DNA of 64,000 bases from Pandoraea sputorum (GTDB lineage Bacteria > Pseudomonadota > Gammaproteobacteria > Burkholderiales > Burkholderiaceae): assembly GCF_000814845.2 (NCBI RefSeq), contig NZ_CP010431.2:1302001-1366000 (forward strand). The letters run 5' to 3'. A model generated the notes under the pieces. The model made no database searches. It saw nothing but the letters and a program-made list of their open reading frames with translations, and was not told the origin of the DNA. The position numbers and the translations under genes were made by a program. The first letter of the stretch is position 1. Every line of letters starts with the position of its first letter. Positions 26,420-36,000 of the stretch are shown in pieces.

Positions 26420-28765
26420 ATGCCATCCCATGCTCAGACACACTTTCGTGTCCGCCTTTTAGCGGCCGCCGCGTCCGCACTCGTTTTCGCGCCTCTTGCG
26501 CACGCGCAAGCCAACCCGACATTGACGATCGACACGCCTGGCCCCGGCGGCATGGCCCACGTCGTCACGGCAACCGACAATATGGGCGTGACCGTGACGG
26601 GCGCAGGGATTGCGAACATCGGCGGCGGGGGGCGGGTCTCGATCGACGGCCGGACCCCGATGTCGTACGTGCGTACGACGAATGGCGGCACGAGTTTCAT
26701 CAGTGAAATCAACATTTCGGGCAACGGCGGCATATCGCAGAATTCAGCGCTGGCGACCGCGATGTATGGATCGACCGTCACGCTCATCGATTCGAGTATC
26801 AGGAACACCGGCGATGTCGCCTTTTGGGCGGCACGCGGCAATATGGACATGAACGTGCCGGGTTCGACCGTTCATATGGATAACGTGATCCTGGAAGGTA
26901 ACGGCCGCGCGCTCGTGGTGGCCGGCGACAGCACGGTCGACGTTCGGAATTCGCATATTGAGGCAACCCGTCGCGACGGCGCTCGCATGAATTACGCAGT
27001 GCAGGTGACCGATTCCCAGTTCACCGCCGTCGACACGACGATTTCAGGGACGGACGCCGCCGTGAAGATCACCACCGAGTCGCGTCCGCAGCGGGCCGGT
27101 TCGACGGTCGTGCTGGACAACGCGCGTCTGATTGCCGAAGGTGCGGGCATTCGAATCGAGCGCGGCGTGCTGAGTGCGCCGGGTGATTTCACGATCGACG
27201 TCGATATCAGGAACGGCACGACCATCAAGGCCGACAGTGGCACGCTGCTCAGCGTCACATCGGTGCCGAACGCGCTGACGCCGTATCACGTCAACGTGAA
27301 CGTGGACAACAGCGTTCTCGAAGGCGACATGACGTTCCGTCCCGAACACGTGACGAACGAGCCTATCGACACGCGTCTGCGCCTGGACAACAACGCGATC
27401 CTGACCGGCAGAATCGAAGGCCTGGCCCATCTGCACGTCAACAACGACGCCGAATGGCGTCTCGTCGACAACCAGGTGCTCGCGGGTGAGGTGATCATGG
27501 GCGGTGGCGTGATCGATCTGCGCCATGGCGAGGCCCCCGGTCAGTTCCGTACGCTGGAGATTGCCACGCTTGCGGGCGAGGGCACCTTCCGCATGCAAAC
27601 GGATCTCGAGCACGGTGGGGCCGACCAACTGCACCTGAGCGATAACGATTCGTCGGGCCAGTTCAAACTCGACGTGCTCAATACGGGCGCGTTCGCCGCA
27701 ATACCGGTGCAGCAACTGGTGCAGGACGATGGCGGTGCCGCAACCTTCTCCGTCATCGGCGATAAGGTCGATCTCGGCGCTCGCGCCTATGAACTGGTGG
27801 CGCGCGAGGCCGATGGCAAGCGCTATTGGGAGTTGGTGCGCACACAAGAGCAATCCAATAGCACCGAGACGGTTCTCGGTGCGGCCAGCGCCCTGCCGAC
27901 AGTGTGGCTCGGCGAAATCACGACGCTGCGTGCGCGTCTGGGCGAAGTCCGTCTGAACGAAGGCAAGGGCGGTGGCGTGTGGGCGCGTACGTTCGGCAAC
28001 CGATATAACGCCAAACCGGCGGGCGGCCACGGTTATTCGCAAGATCAGTGGGGCGTGCTCGCTGGTGCCGATGGGATCGTCGCCAGCAACGACGCGGGCC
28101 AGTGGCTCGTCGGTGCAATGGCGGGTACGTCGACCAGCCGGATGAAGTTCGGTGTCGGCTCCACCGGCAGCGTTGAGAGCTACACGCTCGGGATGTACGC
28201 GACGTGGCTGGGCAAGAACGGTTACTACTTCGATGGCGTGTTCAAGTACAACCGTTACGCATCCGAACTGGATGTGATGATGCGCGACGGCCGTCGCAGC
28301 AAGGGCGACTATCACGCCAATGGTCTCGGTCTCTCGACGGAGTTCGGCCGCAAGCTGTCGTTCAACAACGGCTGGTTCGTCGAGCCCTATGCGCAAGTCG
28401 CCGCCATGATGTCGAGTGCCTCCGACTACACGCTGGATAACGGTCTGCAAGTCGACGCGGGGCGTGGCCGTTCGGTGCAGGGCGCGCTGGGTATCGGCGT
28501 GGGTAAGACGATCGAAACGAAAATGGGGACGTTCGAACCCTACGTTCGCGCCGCGGTAGTGCAGGAGTTCGCGAAGCACAACGCGGTCGTGATTAACGGC
28601 GAAACCTTCAATAACGACTTGTCGGGTACACGCGCAGAGTTCTCCGTCGGTCTCGCGGCCCAGATGCAGAAGAACCTTCAGGCTTATGTCGATACGTCGT
28701 ACGCCGTGGGCAAGCGTCTTGAAAAGCCCTGGGGCGTCAATGTTGGGGTGCGCTACACGTTCTGA
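26420..28765 (+). CDS. Autotransporter adhesin (pertactin-like passenger, beta-barrel)
   Basis: This 781-residue type Va autotransporter has a signal peptide (residues 1-30, ending APLAHAQ), a beta-helical passenger of about 470 residues rich in short repeats such as GNGRALVVAGDSTVDVRNSHIEA, a pertactin-type junction (LEIATLAGEGTFRMQTDLEHGGADQLHLSDNDSSGQFKLDVLNTG) and an outer-membrane barrel from about residue 520 (GVWARTFGNRYNAKPAGG) to VGVRYTF. The barrel closely matches that of the split upstream gene, so the two are paralogues from tandem duplication. An AAGGA site precedes the ATG. It has no lux box of its own; a 29-bp inverted repeat lies upstream. Confidence 0.92.
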   Translation: MPSHAQTHFRVRLLAAAASALVFAPLAHAQANPTLTIDTPGPGGMAHVVTATDNMGVTVTGAGIANIGGGGRVSIDGRTPMSYVRTTNGGTSFISEINISGNGGISQNSALATAMYGSTVTLIDSSIRNTGDVAFWAARGNMDMNVPGSTVHMDNVILEGNGRALVVAGDSTVDVRNSHIEATRRDGARMNYAVQVTDSQFTAVDTTISGTDAAVKITTESRPQRAGSTVVLDNARLIAEGAGIRIERGVLSAPGDFTIDVDIRNGTTIKADSGTLLSVTSVPNALTPYHVNVNVDNSVLEGDMTFRPEHVTNEPIDTRLRLDNNAILTGRIEGLAHLHVNNDAEWRLVDNQVLAGEVIMGGGVIDLRHGEAPGQFRTLEIATLAGEGTFRMQTDLEHGGADQLHLSDNDSSGQFKLDVLNTGAFAAIPVQQLVQDDGGAATFSVIGDKVDLGARAYELVAREADGKRYWELVRTQEQSNSTETVLGAASALPTVWLGEITTLRARLGEVRLNEGKGGGVWARTFGNRYNAKPAGGHGYSQDQWGVLAGADGIVASNDAGQWLVGAMAGTSTSRMKFGVGSTGSVESYTLGMYATWLGKNGYYFDGVFKYNRYASELDVMMRDGRRSKGDYHANGLGLSTEFGRKLSFNNGWFVEPYAQVAAMMSSASDYTLDNGLQVDAGRGRSVQGALGIGVGKTIETKMGTFEPYVRAAVVQEFAKHNAVVINGETFNNDLSGTRAEFSVGLAAQMQKNLQAYVDTSYAVGKRLEKPWGVNVGVRYTF

Positions 28766-28831
28766 AAATAACGAGAGGCGAAGGTAAGGCCGGGTGTCGA
28801 CATGCGCGAACACCCGGCCCGGATCTTCTTT

Positions 28832-28868
28832 AACCCTGTGCGATGCAATATCGCACAGGGCTTTTTTA
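28832..28868 (+). terminator. Rho-independent terminator of the autotransporter gene
   Basis: The perfect stem CCCTGTGCGAT / ATCGCACAGGG with a 5-base loop is followed by a T run. It ends just at the stop of the convergent FidL-like gene. Confidence 0.9.
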
Positions 28869-29360
28869 TTGCCGCTCGCAGAAGATGCGGGGCTGGTCGA
28901 CGAACGCCATCGCCGCGTTGTTCTTCACGCGCACGATCTGGAAGTAATCGGTGTTACCGGGACGAAAACGCGGCAGCAGATGTCGCAAGACTTTCTCTTC
29001 ATCCGAGTTGTCGCTCAGCAGTCGGGCGCTGCGCGTGGTGGTCATGCGCACTGTGTCGCCGAGCGTCTGGTAGTCGAACTCCATCGCGCGGTGAATCCGT
29101 GTCGCCGAGCGGCCGTCGGCGATGTAGCCAGCGAAGCGTGAAAACCCCGTGCCGTCCCGGCCAAACGCCGTGTCGAGTTCTCCCCAAACCCGCACCATGC
29201 CGGGTTGGGGCGTGTCCGAATGCGTCACGATTTCAATGTCGGCGTGACATTGCCAGGGCTTGCGCTGAGGCGTTGTGGTCAGCCACACGACCACCCACGG
29301 CGCAATGACGGCAAGTGCCGTGCCGAGCACAACATGGCGCAGACGAATTCGGAGTCTCAT
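28866..29360 (-). CDS. FidL-like membrane protein
   Basis: This 164-residue protein has a single N-terminal membrane segment (HVVLGTALAVIAPWVVVWLTT) and a periplasmic domain with cysteines near each end (QCHADIEIV and IFCERQ). Size, layout and position next to a ToxR-type regulator match FidL-like proteins such as Salmonella FidL beside MarT. The start at 29360 overlaps the regulator's stop by four bases (ATGA), so the two are translationally coupled. By analogy with ToxS-type partners it may stabilise or modulate the regulator's periplasmic domain. Confidence 0.7.
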   Translation of the reverse strand: MRLRIRLRHVVLGTALAVIAPWVVVWLTTTPQRKPWQCHADIEIVTHSDTPQPGMVRVWGELDTAFGRDGTGFSRFAGYIADGRSATRIHRAMEFDYQTLGDTVRMTTTRSARLLSDNSDEEKVLRHLLPRFRPGNTDYFQIVRVKNNAAMAFVDQPRIFCERQ

Positions 29361-30454
29361 GGAAATGACCGGTTGCCCGTCTCCTGCATGACCAGATACG
29401 AAACGCAATTCGCATCGGGACTATCAATGGGTTGTCGGCAGAGGAAGTAACTGTACAAATCGTTGTACGCAGTGCCGTTGATGTAGATGAGACGTTCGGG
29501 AAAGTCGAGGATCGATTTGGGCGGTTCCTTTTCGATCATGCTCACGCGATTCGCGAGGAACTGGGCGTCGCCCGCGCGCTCCGGCGTCACGAAGTAGCGA
29601 TGGGTATCGTCGCTCGGCACGGGCACCCATTGGCCCGAGCGTGCATGTTGATACAGATTTCCGAGCAACGGCGGAAGCGTCCGGAAAGCGTAAATGACAC
29701 TTGCCAACGCGATGATCGTCCAGAGACCCAGCGCGAAGAAGAGATGCGTGGTGCGCACAGGTCGCGCAGGCACGCGGTGCCGGACAACGGGGGGGGCATC
29801 GTGGGACGAAGGGATTGTCACCGGAGACGTCGCCGCCACCACAGCGGCGCTCGGCAAAGTCTCCGAGGGTGTGTGCGAAAGCGCAGGAACACCGTCTGCC
29901 GCCAACGGTACATCGCCTTGCGATCCCGCTTCCGATGCGGTTACGGATGCCGTTGGCGACATCGGTGCGAGATCGGATTCGATGTCGTGAACGATCGCTT
30001 CCGTGATGGGAAAAGAATTTTCTGGTTCCGAGTCACTTTGGGATTTTTCATCGAAAAAGTGAGGTATCGGAAGCACCGGAGAGGCAGGAAGTACGCTTTC
30101 GACAGCGCTGGCATCGACGAACGGACTGACCTTCACAACGCTGTTCAGGCGATAGCCGATGCGCGGCACGGTGACCAATAACGAGGGATCGGCACCGGCT
30201 TGTTCGAAGGCGCGCCGGATCTGCATGATCGCCTGGCTCAGATTGTTGCTCGTCACGACGGCTCCGTATTGCTCCCATGCCTTGCCGAGCATCGCACGCT
30301 TGGTGACGATTTCGCCGTTCGCTTCGAGCAGCACCAGCAAGCAGCGGCCTGCTGCCGCGCCCAGTGGGAGCGACACGTTGGGATTCCCTTTGGTAGCAAG
30401 CGCAAACGTATCGCTGTCGAAACGTACGGCGTCGCCGATCAGGAACTTGGCCAT
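29357..30454 (-). CDS. ToxR/MarT-like membrane-bound transcriptional regulator
   Basis: This 365-residue one-component regulator has an N-terminal OmpR/CadC-type winged-helix domain (residues 1-110, including SNNLSQAIMQIRRAFEQAGADPSLLVTVPRIGYRL), a long Ser/Pro/Ala-rich linker, a single membrane helix at residues 237-257 and a short periplasmic domain with two cysteines (YSYFLCRQPI, DANCVSYLV). The layout is that of ToxR, CadC and MarT. It is coupled to the FidL-like gene and convergent with an autotransporter gene, as in the Salmonella misL-fidL-marT locus where MarT activates the autotransporter MisL. Control of the neighbouring autotransporters is the natural inference. Confidence 0.82.
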   Translation of the reverse strand: MAKFLIGDAVRFDSDTFALATKGNPNVSLPLGAAAGRCLLVLLEANGEIVTKRAMLGKAWEQYGAVVTSNNLSQAIMQIRRAFEQAGADPSLLVTVPRIGYRLNSVVKVSPFVDASAVESVLPASPVLPIPHFFDEKSQSDSEPENSFPITEAIVHDIESDLAPMSPTASVTASEAGSQGDVPLAADGVPALSHTPSETLPSAAVVAATSPVTIPSSHDAPPVVRHRVPARPVRTTHLFFALGLWTIIALASVIYAFRTLPPLLGNLYQHARSGQWVPVPSDDTHRYFVTPERAGDAQFLANRVSMIEKEPPKSILDFPERLIYINGTAYNDLYSYFLCRQPIDSPDANCVSYLVMQETGNRSFP

Positions 30455-30633
30455 CTGTGAGTGTAAGAAAGCGGCGTTGCGCGTCTGCCACTGGCGCTGC
30501 GTCGCGGTGCTGTCATGGGGACTTCAGTACGTGCATCTCGCGCTTGTGGCAACAGCCGGACGCACTGGTTTTAAACCATAGTACGCCGAAAACGTAGCTT
30601 CGGAGTTGGCCCACCCATTGGCGACGTGCGTTG

Positions 30634-30673
30634 AAAAAACGGACCGTTTCCCGATGATCGGGGAAACGGTCCG
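30634..30673 (-). terminator. Rho-independent terminator of the minus-strand Ig-like gene
   Basis: A 15-bp stem (GGACCGTTTCCC-GAT on one arm, with one bulge) read on the minus strand is followed by six U residues, 43 bp past the stop of the Ig-like repeat gene. Confidence 0.87.
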
Positions 30674-30716
30674 GCGTGCCGCAAAGTACCGGCCAAGCCG
30701 TTGAACGAGCGTCCGA

Positions 30717-32798
30717 TCAGGTCGGACGACTCGGGTCGAGTGGCGGGGTTCTGTTCGCCCGCGTATCGGCGAAGATGAGCGGCGCCTGCGGCGACGTGAC
30801 CGAGCCGGCGCGGTTCGTGACCGTCACCCGGGCCGTCACCTGGCAGATCGAATAGAAGTATTGCTGACGCGACCATGGGTACCTGAACTCGATCGGTTGT
30901 CCGGGCGTGGTCACCGTGACCTCGTACGGCGTCCCGGGAAGCAACGTGTCGCCGACATGACCGAATTCGGCGAGTGCAACCGGTCCCAGATCGCCGTTTC
31001 TGCCGAAGAAGCCGAAAACGTGAATACGCACGCGGTCGCCGATTTGCATATTGAGGTACGGCGGAACGCGAACGATCGAGCCCCCAGCCGCGAGCGAGCG
31101 CGTGTAATCGAGGTTGTTGTTGGGTGCGCCGACTTGCGGCATGAACACCGGCGTCGGCAACCCGCCGCCTCCGCCGGGCAGTTCGGCGGCGCTTTGCACC
31201 GTGACGTTCTGCACGCGTGAGTACGACGTATTGGCGACCTCCGTGATGCCGTTACCGGGATCGGCCGCACGCACCACGCGCGTGGCGGTGTACGCGGCGG
31301 GAATCGACCCGCTGCCGAACTCGGTGATCTTTGCGAAAGGCAGCACCTGCGTGAGGTCGACGCCGTTCGTCACATCGGCTGCGGTGACGGTATACGTCGC
31401 AAACGGCGTGGCGGCCGGTGTGACCAGGGGATCGACGCCGTAGAAGAGCGCGATGACGTCGCCCGCCTGGAACGATGGGGTACCCGATACGCCTTGCCAC
31501 GGGATGACGAAAGTCGCGTCCCTGAGCGAGTCTTCCACCGGAATGTCGTTGATGGGTTGGGGGGCGACCCAGCCTCCCTTGCGCACGATCGGCAGACCGA
31601 GGTTATCGTTGGTCGGCGTGTTCGGATCGGCATCGTCTCCGCCCGGCTGCGACAGGTCGACGACCACGGTGGTCGCCGTGGCCGGCGTACCGAGCAATTC
31701 GCCGTTGCGAAGGACCTCGTAGGTCACGGCAATGTTGCCGTTACCCTCGGCCTGAATCGTCGCATACGGGATCGAAATGCTCATGAGCGGCTCGACCGCC
31801 CCACCCGCATTGGTCACGGCGACCGGCGCACTGCGTGTGTTTCCCCAGATGACGACAATCCGGTCGCCGTTCTGAATCTTTGCGTTCAGTGGAATTTCCA
31901 CGCCGACCGGCGTGCGGGCGTCGGCCTCGCCGATGAGACCGTCGTCGGCGAACAAGGGGACGACCGGCGGTGCGAGATCGGTGATGCCTTCCTGAAGGCG
32001 AATGACGGACGGCACACCGGGCGAAGTGGTCGACGTGTTGCCCGCCAGATCCGTGATCGTGTAGGCAAACGATACGGGGCCGTCCCCCAGAGAGAGCAAC
32101 TGGTCGCGGGTGAACGGCACTTCGATCAGATTGTCCGCGCCGCCCAGTGGAATGCGATAGGTGCTCGTCGCGGTGGTGCCGTCGGCACCGGTCGCGACGA
32201 CTGTGATGAGATCGCCCTGAGACCGGTCGGAGTAGCTGTGGATGGTGGCATTGACCACATCGCCGAGCGCGGTGAGCACAACGTCGGTAATGCCATCGGG
32301 CCGGACCTCTGGCGGAAGACTCAGGCTGCCCGGATTGGGCACAGCCGGGGGTCTCGTGTCGACGACGTAGAACACAGGGTCGCTGAAACCCGATTCGTTA
32401 CCGACGAGATCGGAGATGAGCTGATACCGTACTTCATAGTTGCCGTGGGCGCGCGGCGCGGGAATGACGATGGTGATCTCTCCGGCATCGCTTTCAGCCG
32501 CCGTGATCGCACGCGTCGTCTGAAGCACGCCGTTGATCGACACTTCGACAAGATCGCCATCATAGTAGCCGTCGATGCTGGAGCGATCGAGCGTCGCCTT
32601 GAGCGTAAGCGGCTTGTCGTTCGCCGATGCCAGCAGCAGTCCATTTGCAGGGAATCCGGGGGGCAACGGCGCCAGAAGTTCCACGGGAAGTGTCGGCGTG
32701 TAGATGTCGATCCCGCTATCGCTTTGCACCTTGATTCGAGGGGCCGCGACCTGATTGCCTACCGGCACGATCAGTGGCGTATTTTCGTCGGTTCTCAT
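30717..32798 (-). CDS. Large Ig-like repeat protein, divergent member of the surface-protein cluster
   Basis: This 693-residue protein consists of about six Ig-like modules with no catalytic domain. Bacterial-Ig-type segments such as RSSIDGYYDGDLVEVSINGVLQTTRAITAAESDAGEITIVIP and LGDGPVSFAYTITDLAGNTSTTSPG alternate with the cluster's own module (QNGDRIVVIWGNTRSAPV; NMQIGDRVRIHVFGFFG). There is no signal peptide, membrane segment or sorting signal. The ATG at 32798 follows an AAGGAG site; upstream residues in frame are not protein-like. It is divergent from the 1661-residue Ig/RCC1 gene across a 274-bp gap holding a lux box. An adhesive or structural role is inferred from the fold only. Confidence 0.78.
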   Translation of the reverse strand: MRTDENTPLIVPVGNQVAAPRIKVQSDSGIDIYTPTLPVELLAPLPPGFPANGLLLASANDKPLTLKATLDRSSIDGYYDGDLVEVSINGVLQTTRAITAAESDAGEITIVIPAPRAHGNYEVRYQLISDLVGNESGFSDPVFYVVDTRPPAVPNPGSLSLPPEVRPDGITDVVLTALGDVVNATIHSYSDRSQGDLITVVATGADGTTATSTYRIPLGGADNLIEVPFTRDQLLSLGDGPVSFAYTITDLAGNTSTTSPGVPSVIRLQEGITDLAPPVVPLFADDGLIGEADARTPVGVEIPLNAKIQNGDRIVVIWGNTRSAPVAVTNAGGAVEPLMSISIPYATIQAEGNGNIAVTYEVLRNGELLGTPATATTVVVDLSQPGGDDADPNTPTNDNLGLPIVRKGGWVAPQPINDIPVEDSLRDATFVIPWQGVSGTPSFQAGDVIALFYGVDPLVTPAATPFATYTVTAADVTNGVDLTQVLPFAKITEFGSGSIPAAYTATRVVRAADPGNGITEVANTSYSRVQNVTVQSAAELPGGGGGLPTPVFMPQVGAPNNNLDYTRSLAAGGSIVRVPPYLNMQIGDRVRIHVFGFFGRNGDLGPVALAEFGHVGDTLLPGTPYEVTVTTPGQPIEFRYPWSRQQYFYSICQVTARVTVTNRAGSVTSPQAPLIFADTRANRTPPLDPSRPT

Positions 32799-32947
32799 AA
32801 CAGAACTCCTTACCAGAGGAAGTCGGCGCGTGCGCGTTGCGTGCTGGCTGTGAGGGCCATGCTTCCATGCTCGCGGCTCGCGGGCGGATCCGCCGGGCGC
32901 ACACCGTTGGCGGGTGACCATTGTTGATCCGCAGTTTGCTGCCGGGG

Positions 32948-32967
32948 AACTGTCAACCTTGACAGTT
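32948..32967. promoter_or_regulatory. lux-box palindrome between divergent Ig-like genes
   Basis: AACTGTCAACCTTGACAGTT is a 20-bp palindrome broken only at the central base pair. Sixteen central bases are identical to those upstream of luxI. It lies 106 bp before the plus-strand Ig/RCC1 gene and 150 bp before the minus-strand Ig-like gene, so the LuxR protein could serve either or both. The -10 on the plus side is weaker (CTTGAT, 32990-32995) than at the other two boxes. Confidence 0.75.
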
Positions 32968-33072
32968 GGCGCACGCAAATCAGCCGTGGCTTGATGGAGC
33001 TCCGGAGTGCCGGGTGCGCTGTAGTCGCTCCCGGGCATTCGACGACTCATCGAATTCCTGCGGAGACGAACC

Positions 33073-36000
33073 ATGCCGACGACTGACGTTCTTTCCGCGC
33101 TGCAACCCGAGACATCGGCAAGCGACGCCCTTGTCTTTGCGCCTGTGCAGCGCGATCTCATTTCGATTAATACCGACCTTCAATCGATTATCGTGCCGGT
33201 GGTTCTGGCATACGGCGGCGTCGGCTTTCGCGATGTTCAGCAGCCCGATGCAAAGCTCCTCGTAACCATTGCGCCGAATGTGCTTTTCGAAATTGGCGAC
33301 GTCTTCAGGGTGTTCTGGGGCACGGACCAGTTCGCAGCGGCCGTGCACACGATGGCGCAGGAAGACAGGAACCTGCCCATCACGCTCGAGATCGACGTGA
33401 CCTTGATTCAACGTATCGGCGACGGCCTGATTCCGGTTTGGTTCACGCTGACGTCTGCTTTCACTGGCGATGTGCAGCGTTCCCCGGACGCGCTGGTGCG
33501 CGTGAAGATGACGCTGCCGGGCGGTCGCGATCCGAACCCGGTCGATACGCCTTATACCAACGAGAACCTCGCCGCGCCGACCATTCCGCCGGGCATCATC
33601 GGCGTACCGGAAGCTGAAGTCGGCGTGCCTGTCACTGTGCCCCCCTGGGTGAACATGGCCGTAGGCGATCGGCTGCGCATTCGCTGGGGCATCGAGTCGG
33701 TGCGCCACCCGCCGCTCACGCAAGCGGAAGTCGGCAAACCGGTCACGGTCGTCATTGACAAGAACACGATCCTTGCTGGCGGGGATAGCGAGAATCTGAT
33801 GGTCACGTACGACATCGACGACGTGGTGAGCGAGTGGTCGTATAACTCACCGGCGTCGTTTGTCAATGTCGAAGCGAGCGGCGCGACACTGGCCGTGCCG
33901 TACATCCTTCAGGCGCCCAGCGGCGATCTCGACTATGCCGCGCTCAGTGGCCGGGATGCGGATGTCGTCGTGGTTTATCTGAGTCCGCCGATGGCCATCG
34001 GCGACACAGTGCTCGTGGTCTTCGAAGGACTCTCCGGCGACGGCGTTACGGTTCGTCATGAAATGACGGCGCGCGTGACCGCAGCGGGTGCGCTCATCAC
34101 GACCAAGCTGCCCAATGCCGTTGTGCGCACCGTAACGCCGGGCACCGCGTCGGTCTACTACTTCGTACGTAACGGAACGACGGAGAAGGGGCGTTCGCGG
34201 CGGCTGTCCTTGCGCGTACTCGGTGAGCGGGGCGGGTTGGCAGCGCCGCGCGTTCGCGAGGCAACAGCCAACCGGCAACTCGATCCCATCAACACGCCCA
34301 ACGGCGCCAACGTGGAGATCGACCCCTACGCGGGAATGAGCGAAGGGGATCTCGTGTCATTGCGTTGGGAAGGCACCCGTGCGAACGGCACGCCGATGGT
34401 CTACACGTCGTGCAAGACGCTGACGGCGGCCGATCTTCAGCGGCGGGTGGACTTCCTGGTGCCGCCGCTCTATGTCGATACGCTGTTGGGCGGCACGGTG
34501 AACGTGTTCTACACGGTGACGCCGAGTTCGGGCGACAGACTCACGCGCGTGTCGGATGTCCTCGCGCTCAACGTGGTCGGCGCGAATCTGCTGCGACGCC
34601 CCGAAGTGGCGGGTGTAACCAATGGACAACTGACGCCGCCGGCGAATCCGTCTCAAGGCGTCGAGTTGAGCGTGCTGCCCTACACGTTAATGAGCGCAGG
34701 CGACGTGATCGAGTGGTTCTGGGACGGTCCGACCGCCGCGGGTACCACGCGCGGGCGCGTCGTCGTCACCGACCCCAGCCGGGCCGTCACGGTGACCGTT
34801 CCCCGTTCGGTCGTCGATGCGAATTCGGCCGGGCTCGCTTCGGTCGACGCGCATTACCGCGTGACGCGCGCCGGTCAGGCCACGCCGCAGGAGTCGAGCA
34901 TCAATCGTTTTACCGTACTGGCTGCACCGCAGCCGGGCTTGCCCCCGCCGCTGGTCGACGAAGCGCCGATGGGCGTACTGGACCCCGAAGCGCTCACGGG
35001 CAGCTTCGTCACGGTACGCGTCAAACCGTATCCCGGCATGCGCAACGGCGACCGCGTGACTGTGCGATGGGGGGAGGGCACCGGTGGCGGCGAGCAGATT
35101 CGCACGATCGATATCACCACGAACATCGAGAACCTGGATATCACGATGCGCGTGGACAGGAGCCGGGTGGACTTCTTCCAGGACAGCTCGGTCATCGTGA
35201 ACTACACCGTCAATCGCCTTGACGGTACCCGCCAGGATTCGGAGGACTTCACGGTTGTCGTGCGCACCGAGCGCCGGTGGCCGGCGCCGCGCGTTGTGGA
35301 TGCGGTCGGCGACTTTCTCGATCCTGCACTGGCCGCCCTTGGCGCGGAAACCATCGTACTGCGCTACGCAGATATGATGCGCGGCGATCGCCTCATCATG
35401 CATTGGGGCAATCCGGGTGACGTCGGCTTCTACACCGATAGCATCACGGTGAGCACCGTACGCGATTATCACTTCCTGCTCAATGCCGCCACGGTCGCGC
35501 CATGGATCAATCGCACCGTACCGGTCTGGTACGAAGTTCAGCGCGGCGGGGTGGTGCGATTCCGTTCCGAGGTGCTCCAGTTGCGCATCGGCATGAACGA
35601 GCAGCCCGCACTGCCTGCACCCTCGGTGCCGGAAGCCGACGGCACCGTGCTCGATCCCTCGAAGCTCACCACAAGTGCGACCGCCACGATTCCGGCTTAC
35701 CCCGGCATGGCCAGCGGCGACTTCATCGTCATGACGTGGGGCGGCGGGCCGGGCAGCGGTGGGTTGGAGTGGGAGATCGACGTGTCGGCTGCCATGGTCG
35801 GGCGGCCCATCACGCGGCCGATCCCGATTGCCAACATCACACCGTTCGAAGGGCGAGACGTCACGCTGCAATACAGCGTCGACGGCGTCCGGCCGCCCCG
35901 CCGCGTGTCCGATCCGCTGACGCTGACGGTGCGTCGTCAGTCGCTTCAGATCGGTGCACCGCGCGTGCCGTCCGTGCAGAACGGCGTGCTGGACCCGCGC

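Noticed and set aside
27044..28813. 589-codon minus-strand frame opposite the intact autotransporter
   Set aside because: Shadow of the autotransporter gene; composition is atypical and no domain is seen.
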